This document shows, piece by piece, positions 33,130 to 41,734 of a DNA stretch of 41,734 nucleotides. Under the pieces are notes generated by a model. The model did not search any database and was not told the DNA's origin. It was given only the letters and a program-made list of their open reading frames with translations. The translations under genes were made by a program, and so were the position numbers. Source of the DNA: Holosporales bacterium (GTDB lineage: Bacteria > Pseudomonadota > Alphaproteobacteria > UBA3830 > JAIRWN01); contig JAISFO010000034.1 in assembly GCA_031263535.1 (NCBI GenBank), positions 1 to 41,734 of the forward strand, in the 5' to 3' direction. The stretch's first letter is position 1. Each line of letters starts with the position of its first letter.

Positions 33130-35217
33130 ATGGCTAATTATTATATCGTCTGCTTTCTGGCTGTGTTGGCTTTATTGTACGGCCTTGCTTCGGCCTATTT
33201 AGTTTTCAAAGCTGGTACGGGCAACGCCCGTATGAAAGAGATTGCCGCGGCAATACAAGAAGGAGCCAAGGCCTACTTAAGCAACGAATATCGTGCCATC
33301 TTGGTTGTAGGGACGGTGGTGGCAATGGCGGTTGGCTATTTCATGGGGACTTATTCCGTCATTGGATTTATTATAGGTGCGACGTTCTCAGCGCTAGCGG
33401 GCTATATAGGCATGATGGTGTCCGTTCGGGCCAATGTTCGCACGGCAGAGGCCTCACGCGGCGGGATTGCGGCTGGGCTGTCGCTGGCATACAGGGCCGG
33501 ATCTGTAACCGGATTTTTGGTTGTAGGCTTGGGGCTGTTAGGCATAACCGGGTACTATATTTATCTACGCAGCGCATTTTTAGATGACCACAGCATATCA
33601 GAGGCCCTGCTAGCGTTCAGTTTTGGCGCTTCGCTTATATCCATATTTGCACGACTTGGCGGCGGCATATTCACCAAAGGCGCCGATGTGGGTGCAGACT
33701 TGGTTGGAAAAGTAGAGGCCGGTATTCCAGAGGACGACCCAAGAAACCCAGCGGTTATTGCAGATAACGTAGGCGATAATGTAGGCGACTGCGCAGGCAT
33801 GGCGGCGGATCTTTTTGAGACGTATGTTGTTACGACAACCGCCTCTATGGTGCTGGCAGGGATATTCTTTGCCGACATTCATTTAGAACTTTTGACGCTT
33901 TATCCCTTGGCGATATGTGGGGTCTGCGTTGTCAGCTCTATCCTTGGGACGTTTTTTGCCCGCCTGGGTAACGGCAAGAATATTATGATGGCGCTGTATA
34001 AAAGTCTGTTTGCGACTGCTCTGTTCTCACTCTTGTCAATTGTTGGGGTGACGTACTATCTTATTCCGCCAGACGAAGTGTTTTTCGTTAATAACCTAAC
34101 TTTCGGGGCGACGAGTTTGATTGTTTGCTGCTGTGTAGGACTGGTCGTTACGACCTTAATCGTATGGGTTACCGAGTATTATACCTCATCGTCCTATCGC
34201 CCTGTGCGGTCCATCGCCAAAAGCTCTGAGACTGGGCACGGCACCAACGTAATTCAGGGGCTTGCGGTTTCGATGGAGTCTACGGCAATTCCGGTAATTA
34301 TCATCAGTGCAGGTATTATCGTGTCCTATATAACAGCTGGGCTTTATGGCGTTTCTATCGCAGCGACAAGCATGTTGGCGTTGGCAGGAATAGTTGTAAC
34401 AATTGATGCCTATGGCCCAATAACCGACAACGCAGGAGGGATCGCCGAAATGGCTGAGCTGCCCGCGAATGTAAGGGAAACCACCGACGCTCTGGACGCA
34501 GTAGGCAATACTACAAAGGCCGTGACTAAGGGATATGCCATTGGCTCAGCGGCGTTGGCGGCGCTGGTTTTGTTTTCAACCTATACCCAAGACCTGCAGC
34601 GTTTGTTTGAGCATGTTGCTGTCAATTTCAGCCTGGAAAACGCGTATGTAGTGATTGGCCTGTTTATTGGCGGACTGCTGCCATATCTGTTCGGCTCATG
34701 TGGGATGACTTCGGTTGGGCGTGCTGGTGGAGCGATCGTGATGGAGGTCCGCCGGCAATTTAAGGAAAAACCTGGTATCATGAAGGGTACGGATAAACCT
34801 GATTACAGTTTGGCTGTCGGAATACTTACCAAATCGGCAATCAAAGAGATGATCTTGCCGTCTTTGTTGCCGGTATTTACGCCTATATTACTGTTTACGG
34901 TCGTATACTATGTAGCTGGTTTAGCCGAAGCTTTCAGCGCGCTTGGTGCTATGCTGCTTGGGACCATAGTCACTGGCATTTTTGTGGCAATTTCAATGAC
35001 CTCAGGTGGCGGAGCTTGGGATAATGCCAAAAAGTATATTGAGGCAGGAAATTATGGCGGCAAAGGCTCAGATGCTCATAAAGCTGCGGTTACCGGTGAT
35101 ACGGTAGGCGATCCATATAAAGATACAGTCGGTCCAGCCATAAATCCGCTGATCAAGATCGTCAACATCATCGCCCTGATAATGCTGGCAGCATTGTCTA
35201 AGATAATTGTTCAGTAG
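33130..35217 (+). CDS. hppA: K+-independent membrane-bound proton-pumping pyrophosphatase
   Basis: This 695-residue protein has about 16 membrane helices. It couples pyrophosphate hydrolysis to proton transport across the inner membrane. The catalytic region [20 protein letters not shown] lies near residues 184-203, followed by the [19 protein letters not shown] acid cluster, with a second set near the C-terminus ([15 protein letters not shown]). The segment [11 protein letters not shown] (about 459-469) has Lys and Thr at the two positions that are Ala in K+-dependent enzymes, marking the K+-independent class. A GTG at 33118 is in frame, but the ATG at 33130 has GAGGA 6 nt upstream. Confidence 0.97.
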   Translation: MANYYIVCFLAVLALLYGLASAYLVFKAGTGNARMKEIAAAIQEGAKAYLSNEYRAILVVGTVVAMAVGYFMGTYSVIGFIIGATFSALAGYIGMMVSVRANVRTAEASRGGIAAGLSLAYRAGSVTGFLVVGLGLLGITGYYIYLRSAFLDDHSISEALLAFSFGASLISIFARLGGGIFTKGADVGADLVGKVEAGIPEDDPRNPAVIADNVGDNVGDCAGMAADLFETYVVTTTASMVLAGIFFADIHLELLTLYPLAICGVCVVSSILGTFFARLGNGKNIMMALYKSLFATALFSLLSIVGVTYYLIPPDEVFFVNNLTFGATSLIVCCCVGLVVTTLIVWVTEYYTSSSYRPVRSIAKSSETGHGTNVIQGLAVSMESTAIPVIIISAGIIVSYITAGLYGVSIAATSMLALAGIVVTIDAYGPITDNAGGIAEMAELPANVRETTDALDAVGNTTKAVTKGYAIGSAALAALVLFSTYTQDLQRLFEHVAVNFSLENAYVVIGLFIGGLLPYLFGSCGMTSVGRAGGAIVMEVRRQFKEKPGIMKGTDKPDYSLAVGILTKSAIKEMILPSLLPVFTPILLFTVVYYVAGLAEAFSALGAMLLGTIVTGIFVAISMTSGGGAWDNAKKYIEAGNYGGKGSDAHKAAVTGDTVGDPYKDTVGPAINPLIKIVNIIALIMLAALSKIIVQ

Positions 35218-35232
35218 GCCCAAATATCTTAG

Positions 35233-35257
35233 AGAAAAGGATTTGCTCGCCTTTTCT
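35233..35257. terminator. Hairpin between convergent hppA and tRNA-Ser
   Basis: AGAAAAGG and CCTTTTCT form a perfect 8-bp stem with a 9-nt loop, 15 nt after the hppA stop. The T run lies within the stem, so it is only a possible terminator for either strand. Confidence 0.4.
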
Positions 35258-35293
35258 GTGCGGCTTTGGCTCTTATCCGTATAAAAAAATACT

Positions 35294-35383
35294 TGGCGGA
35301 AGGGGTGGGATTCGAACCCACGGTACACTTGCATGCACAACGGTTTTCGAGACCGCCCCGTTCAACCACTCTGGCACCCTTCC
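35294..35383 (-). tRNA. tRNA-Ser (anticodon CGA)
   Basis: The reverse complement is a 90-nt class II tRNA. The acceptor stem GGAAGGG/CCCTTCC is followed by discriminator G and an encoded CCA. The anticodon loop is CTCGAAA (CGA, reading TCG), a long variable arm contains GTGCATGCAAGTGTAC, and the T arm is GGGTTCGAATCCC. It converges with hppA. Confidence 0.95.
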
Positions 35384-35547
35384 GTGTAGCTAGTCCGATG
35401 CTGATTTTTACACGAAACGCCCATTTCATCAATTCCAGTTTCGGCCAAACTATAGCCAATAGTCGCATCCAGCGCTTGCTTTCAATACCAGACTGATTTA
35501 GCGTTGTCACAGGTGATAGATTTGTCAAAGCCGTGGTATAGTTGGCG

Positions 35548-36186
35548 ATGAAGCAATCGATGGATATGGAGTTACTGTTCTCGCGCTTGCTGTCAAACAC
35601 TAACAAGCCAGAGATAGAGCTGAAGTATTTTGACGCCTATACGTTGTTAGTAGCGGTGGTTTTATCTGCGCAAACTACAGATAAAGCCGTCAATCTTATC
35701 ACGCCTAAGCTTTTTTCGCTTGCGAAAACCCCAATAGAGATGGTTCAGCTTGGCGAAGAGAAAATTGCCTCAATCATCAAATCCATTGGACTTTACCGGA
35801 CTAAGGCGAAAAATCTTGTGGCTTTAAGCAGGATTTTGGCAGATAGCTATAACTCAGAAGTTCCCGACTCTCTAGACCGGCTGACAGCGTTACCCGGCGT
35901 TGGTACTAAAACGGCGAAGGTCGTGCTTGCTTGCGCATTTGGCAAACCCTACATCGCCGTTGATACCCATGTTTTTCGGGTGGCGCACCGCCTGAGTATA
36001 TCGGATGGGCGTACGCCGGATGCTGTCTCTAAACAACTGGAGAGTATTATTCCAACGCATATGGCGGCAAAAGCAAATTCTTTGTTAGTGCTACACGGAC
36101 GCTACGTATGCAAAGCCAGAGCACCGCTGTGCAAACAATGTTGCTTATCCGATATGTGCCCTAAACTGATAGAGCCAAAAAAATAA
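35548..36186 (+). CDS. nth: Endonuclease III
   Basis: This 212-residue bifunctional DNA glycosylase/AP lyase removes oxidised pyrimidines. The helix-hairpin-helix LPGVGTKTAKVV contains catalytic Lys121, and Asp139 lies in AVDTHVFRV. Four cysteines (188, 195, 198, 204) in the C-x6-C-x2-C-x5-C pattern bind the [4Fe-4S] cluster. An in-frame TTG lies two codons earlier (35542); the ATG at 35548 is preferred, though no strong ribosome-binding site is seen. Confidence 0.95.
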   Translation: MKQSMDMELLFSRLLSNTNKPEIELKYFDAYTLLVAVVLSAQTTDKAVNLITPKLFSLAKTPIEMVQLGEEKIASIIKSIGLYRTKAKNLVALSRILADSYNSEVPDSLDRLTALPGVGTKTAKVVLACAFGKPYIAVDTHVFRVAHRLSISDGRTPDAVSKQLESIIPTHMAAKANSLLVLHGRYVCKARAPLCKQCCLSDMCPKLIEPKK

Positions 36187-36263
36187 AACATGAGTTTAAG
36201 GAGAAACATCTTTAAATAACCTCATTATTTGCTTAGGATGTGTTGGATTTATAAGCCTATTGT

Positions 36264-37340
36264 ATGAAGTGGTTTTTTTGCATCCTGCTTGTTTTAGTGC
36301 TCATTGTGATTGGTCATGTCAATTCTACGAAGTTTGGATGGCTGCCAAGCGGGGCAAGTTTGGAAAGGATTCACAGCTCGCCAAACTATAAAGACGGTCA
36401 GTTTAGGAACATTGAGTCTGACGCCTCAGATTACAGTATGAGCTGGAGCAAGTTTGTCAGTATAATCAAGGCGCTTCGTACCATCTTCGCCGGACAAAAT
36501 TGTGTTATTCCGTCCGTAAAAACAGATCTGATGAAATTGAAGGCGAACGAGGACGTTCTGGTGTGGTTCGGTCATTCGTCTTATTTTATTCAGCTTGACG
36601 GCATAAAAATATTGGTCGATCCGGTGTTCAGCGAAGTATCGTCCCCAATTCCATTCTTCCCAAAAGCCTTGCCTGGGTCAAATGTGTATAAGCCACAGGA
36701 TATGCCAGAGATAGACTATTTAATCATCACGCACGATCACTGGGACCATCTTGACTATGAGACGGTCAAAAAGCTTAAGGTCAAAACAGCCATTTGTCCG
36801 CTTGGGGTGAGGGCACATCTTGAGCGCTGGAGGGTTCAAAATATAATTGAAATGGATTGGAATGAAAGTATAGAGCTTGATCGTGGACTTAGGATACATT
36901 GCTTGCCCTCCAAGCACTTTTCTGGTCGCAGTTTTTTCAGGAATAAAACACTGTGGGCGTCATTTTTGCTTGAGACTATATCGCGGTTCAAAATATTTAT
37001 TGGTGGAGACGGCGGGTACAGCGGCCGATTTGCCGATTTCAGCAAAAGGTTTGGGCGCGTTGACCTTGCCATTCTGGAAAACGGGCAATACAACGAAAAC
37101 TGGCAGAGCATTCACATGCATCCAGGGGAAACTTTACGCGCCGCTGAAGATCTTCACGCCAAAGCTTTACTTCCGGTTCATTTCGCGAAATTTACCTTGG
37201 CGCCTCATAAGTGGAACGAGCCTTTGTGTAAGATCAGCAAACTTCCGCGCAGCAAGGATCTTCGGCTTTTAACGCCAATGATTGGGCAGAAGGTTAATCT
37301 TAGGGATGCTGATCAGACGTTCAATAAATGGTGGGAGTAG
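36264..37340 (+). CDS. Membrane-anchored metallo-beta-lactamase-fold hydrolase (NAPE-PLD/UlaG-like)
   Basis: This 358-residue protein has an N-terminal hydrophobic anchor (FFCILLVLVLIVIGH, residues 4-18) and then a metallo-beta-lactamase domain. Metal ligands are His157, His159, Asp161 and His162 in ITHDHWDHLD, with later ones in IGGDGGYSG and LPVHFAKF. WFGHSSYFIQLDGIKILVDP at 101-120 is typical of the NAPE-PLD/UlaG-like branch, which includes phospholipase D-type enzymes acting on N-acyl phosphatidylethanolamine. The domain would face the periplasm or outer surface. The exact substrate cannot be told from the sequence. Confidence 0.85.
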   Translation: MKWFFCILLVLVLIVIGHVNSTKFGWLPSGASLERIHSSPNYKDGQFRNIESDASDYSMSWSKFVSIIKALRTIFAGQNCVIPSVKTDLMKLKANEDVLVWFGHSSYFIQLDGIKILVDPVFSEVSSPIPFFPKALPGSNVYKPQDMPEIDYLIITHDHWDHLDYETVKKLKVKTAICPLGVRAHLERWRVQNIIEMDWNESIELDRGLRIHCLPSKHFSGRSFFRNKTLWASFLLETISRFKIFIGGDGGYSGRFADFSKRFGRVDLAILENGQYNENWQSIHMHPGETLRAAEDLHAKALLPVHFAKFTLAPHKWNEPLCKISKLPRSKDLRLLTPMIGQKVNLRDADQTFNKWWE

Positions 37341-37437
37341 TTGCGTTTTAAAGAGCTGCCTTCCATAAAAAACTTAAGGTATGTTAATATCTTGCTTGAG
37401 AATGCAGAATTATCCGTAAGCCGCTTCACAAGAGGGA

Positions 37438-38844
37438 ATGTTGTTTAAACTTGATAAGCTTTTGATGTCGGGCAAAGAAGTCCTGCCGATAGTTGAAGGG
37501 GGCAAGGGAATTGCCGTATCAACTGGCGTGACTGCCGGCAATTGGGCAAAATCCGGAGGGATTGGGACGTTTTCTGGTGTAAATGCTGACTTTCAGGATG
37601 AGAATGGTAAGATAATAAAGCCGGTTTATAAAGGTAAAACCAGGCTGGAACGCCATGTCGAGATGATAAAGTTTGCCATAAAAGGGGGCGTCTCGCAGGC
37701 CAAGATTGCTCATGATATCGCGGGCAAAAATAATGGGCGTATTCACATGAACGTTATGTGGGAAATGGGCGGGGTAGAAGAAATTCTGGACGGCATTTTA
37801 AGCGGCGCCAAAAACCTTATCCATGGGATTACTTGTGGGGCGGGGCTGCCTTATAAAATCGGGGAAATTGCCGCCAAGTACGGCGTGTTTTATCACCCTA
37901 TTGTCTCTTCCGTCAGAGCGTTTCAAGCCCTTTATAAGCGCTCTTTCCACAAGGTAAAAGAGCTGCTTGGCTCAGTCGTTTATGAAGATCCATGGCTGGC
38001 GGGTGGGCACAACGGAATATCCAAAGCAGAGTCAGCTGACGTACCTGAAGAGCCTTATACTCGTGTAAAAAAGCTGCGAGAGGCCTTGCGCGAATTTGGA
38101 CTTAATTGTGTTCCAATAACAGTAGCCGGCGGTGTTTGGTGGCTTAACGAATGGAAGGATTGGATCAATAATCTGGAAATAGGGAAAATTGCATTTCAGT
38201 TCGGAACCAGGCCTTTGCTAACCAAAGAAAGCCCCATCTCTGATGCTTGGAAAAGATTACTGGTTAAACTAAAGTCGGGCGATGTAGCGTTGAATAAATT
38301 CAGTCCAACTGGCTTTTATTCCTCGGCAGTTAAGAACAATTTTATCGCTGAACTGAGCGCCAGAAACGAGCGACAAGTAAAATTCGCCAAAGCGTCAAAT
38401 GATGATCAAAGTGCTGAATTTGTATACAATGATCGTGGCAATAAGGTCTATCTGAGTGAAAAAGACACAAGGTTGGCGCAAGGTTGGATTGCTGACGGAT
38501 ATAAGGTCGCGCTTAAGACGCCAGACGATACTTTGGCTTTCGTAACCGAAGAAAAAGCGCAGGAAATATCAGAAAATCGCGGTCAATGTATAGGGTGCCT
38601 GAGCGCATGCAAATTCAGTGGTTGGGCCCAGAATTTGCAAAACAACCTTCTTGATACGCTGCCTGATCCAAGGTCGTTCTGTATACAAAAAACGCTGCAA
38701 GCCGTCGCCCATGGCGGAAGTGTTGAGGACAACTTGGTTTTTGCCGGGCACAAGGCATTTAGGTTTGCCGAAGATCCTTTTTATCTTAACGATTTTATTC
38801 CAACGATAAAGCAATTGGGGGACAGGATTCTAACCGGCTTTTAG
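37438..38844 (+). CDS. Nitronate monooxygenase-like FMN protein with C-terminal cysteine region
   Basis: This 468-residue TIM-barrel flavoprotein is related to nitronate monooxygenase (2-nitropropane dioxygenase). FMN-site motifs are AVSTGVTAGNWAKSGGIG near the N-terminus, LAGGHNG at 188-194, VAGGVW at 229-234 and QFGTRPL at 254-260. The protein is longer than the usual 320-360 residues. The extra C-terminal part holds a tight cysteine group, CIGCLSAC (384, 387, 391). The ATG at 37438 follows AGAGGG with only 2 nt between; the next codon is TTG, which would have better spacing. It lies between the hydrolase and ligA. The physiological substrate is unknown. Confidence 0.8.
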   Translation: MLFKLDKLLMSGKEVLPIVEGGKGIAVSTGVTAGNWAKSGGIGTFSGVNADFQDENGKIIKPVYKGKTRLERHVEMIKFAIKGGVSQAKIAHDIAGKNNGRIHMNVMWEMGGVEEILDGILSGAKNLIHGITCGAGLPYKIGEIAAKYGVFYHPIVSSVRAFQALYKRSFHKVKELLGSVVYEDPWLAGGHNGISKAESADVPEEPYTRVKKLREALREFGLNCVPITVAGGVWWLNEWKDWINNLEIGKIAFQFGTRPLLTKESPISDAWKRLLVKLKSGDVALNKFSPTGFYSSAVKNNFIAELSARNERQVKFAKASNDDQSAEFVYNDRGNKVYLSEKDTRLAQGWIADGYKVALKTPDDTLAFVTEEKAQEISENRGQCIGCLSACKFSGWAQNLQNNLLDTLPDPRSFCIQKTLQAVAHGGSVEDNLVFAGHKAFRFAEDPFYLNDFIPTIKQLGDRILTGF

Positions 38845-38860
38845 TCTCACAACGTTTTGA

Positions 38861-40897
<2,037 letters not shown>

Positions 40898-40933
40898 TTT
40901 TTTATGGCTGCCGTCTCCCCTACACTTGCGACA

Positions 40934-41551
40934 TTAATGCAATACTTCCCCTCCCCCCATTCGCATCACTTCTCTGCCTGGGACGGTGATGTAGGCGGGA
41001 CCTATTCCTCCTTTACAGTTGTAGTTGATAAACCTAGGCAGACGAAGATTGTTCATGTTGCCCGGTATTGTCAGGAACTGCAATCCTACTGAATTAACCA
41101 AGTCCAAATCTGAAAACTTAGAGTCGCCTACATCCAACGTGATCAGTCCTGTCAACCCTGAACAACCTTTTATTTCCGACAGCTCCGTACAACCAGAGGC
41201 ATTAAGCGCAGCAAGATCTGCACATTCTTCAAACTCTAACGTATTCAGCACAGCTAGCCCACTAACGTCTACGTTACTTACACCACTTAGGTCGCTTAAC
41301 TTCAGATAACTCAATCCCACACATCTTTTAAGGTCAAGAAGGTCTTTATGCCCGCTGATGGTCAAACTAGTTATACGTCCAGCCATAGCGGCTATGCTTG
41401 CCATCCGAACCGATTGCCCAACGTTCAACCTAACTTCCACTGCTTGAAATAGAGATAAAAGATTAAGCTTTGACAGTTCATCCTCAGGTTTCAAACCGTA
41501 ATTGCCTGGAGATAAATCTAATGTGAGCGACGAGGTGTCTGTAACGAACAT
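40934..41551 (-). CDS. Leucine-rich-repeat protein, possibly a C-terminal fragment
   Basis: This 205-residue frame has a run of irregular leucine-rich repeats of about 20-23 residues, for example ITSLTISGHKDLLDLK, LSYLKLSDLSGV, LNTLEFEECADL and LITLDVGDSKF. It has no signal peptide or membrane helix. Such proteins are common as host-interacting or secreted proteins in intracellular bacteria, but nothing here proves that. The ATG at 41551 has GAGA close by. The same frame continues upstream through a single TAG into another open frame that leaves the window, so this may be the downstream half of a broken larger gene. Confidence 0.65.
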   Translation of the reverse strand: MFVTDTSSLTLDLSPGNYGLKPEDELSKLNLLSLFQAVEVRLNVGQSVRMASIAAMAGRITSLTISGHKDLLDLKRCVGLSYLKLSDLSGVSNVDVSGLAVLNTLEFEECADLAALNASGCTELSEIKGCSGLTGLITLDVGDSKFSDLDLVNSVGLQFLTIPGNMNNLRLPRFINYNCKGGIGPAYITVPGREVMRMGGGEVLH

Positions 41552-41563
41552 AATCTCTGGCCT

Positions 41564-41734
41564 CTAGTTTATAAGTAAAGGTATAGCCGTCAACTCTGTC
41601 CTAGTCCAATTTTGAGCATCCGTTGCGCATTCGACCTTAGCGATCGAAGGAAGATCGAGTATCTCCTGATGAGAAAACGTTCTAGGTTTGTTGCAGCGAT
41701 CTACGACTGCTTGGCAGATTGATTTCACATCAGG
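41564..41734 (-). CDS. C-terminal end of a gene entering from outside the window
   Basis: On the minus strand 56 codons are open from the window edge to TAG at 41566-41564, with no ATG inside the visible part in this frame. The product includes FSHQEILDLPSIAKV and ends in LTAIPLLIN. It is in the same frame as the LRR protein that starts 12 nt later. It may be a separate gene of the same unit or the N-terminal half of one LRR protein cut by a nonsense codon. Confidence 0.5.
   Translation of the reverse strand, partial: PDVKSICQAVVDRCNKPRTFSHQEILDLPSIAKVECATDAQNWTRTELTAIPLLIN

Noticed and set aside
35266-35496. Plus-strand open frame over tRNA-Ser
   Set aside because: The EGVGFEPTVH-like peptide is the antisense of a tRNA T arm and acceptor; no protein family or ribosome-binding site supports it.
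40904-41309. Plus-strand open frames opposite the LRR gene
   Set aside because: They are short, low in recognisable motifs, and lie antisense to a frame with regular leucine-rich repeats.

Overview
The window reads as chromosomal DNA of an alphaproteobacterium, most likely a host-associated, genome-reduced lineage (Holosporales- or Rickettsiales-like; this placement is inference). Supporting points: moderate G+C content, class II KdsA, an MJ0042-type zinc-ribbon membrane protein, an atpHAGD cluster with no atpC after atpD, and familiar alphaproteobacterial neighbourhoods that look shortened (mutS next to murJ-trpS without glnD; kdsA next to ftsB without eno).

Layout. 1-14.9 kb is almost entirely on the minus strand. 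It holds tRNA-Thr; a five-gene L-Ara4N lipid A modification operon (arnT, a small flippase, arnB, arnC and the decarboxylase half of arnA); recN and bamD; a GspE/PilB-type ATPase preceded by an in-frame prepilin peptidase-carboxylesterase reading frame; tRNA-Pro; an intergenic region with its own promoter, strongly folded transcript and terminator (candidate ncRNA); an MscS-family channel; a YmdB-type phosphodiesterase; and thymidine kinase. The strand then switches. From 15 to 41 kb most genes are on the plus strand: mutS, murJ, trpS, (minus: a hypoxanthine-DNA glycosylase-like gene and an ICMT-like methyltransferase), atpHAGD, ileS, lspA, xerD, a zinc-ribbon protein, kdsA, ftsB, an orphan secreted protein with its own promoter and terminator, hppA, (minus: tRNA-Ser), nth, a metallo-beta-lactamase-fold hydrolase, a nitronate monooxygenase-like protein and ligA. 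At the right edge a leucine-rich-repeat reading frame on the minus strand is separated by one in-frame TAG from a partial frame that enters from outside the window.

Together the genes cover envelope building and modification (Arn, BamD, LspA, MurJ, KdsA, FtsB), energy (F1 ATPase subunits and a K+-independent proton-pumping pyrophosphatase), translation (TrpS, IleRS, three tRNAs) and DNA repair or recombination (MutS, RecN, Nth, LigA, XerD, the glycosylase). The most unusual points are an internal tandem duplication in the IleRS editing domain with one degenerate copy, the prepilin peptidase-esterase frame, an Arn pathway without its formylation/deformylation steps, the unassigned ncRNA locus, the orphan secreted protein, and the TAG-interrupted LRR frame. 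No CRISPR array, insertion sequence, prophage or classical defence island was seen.
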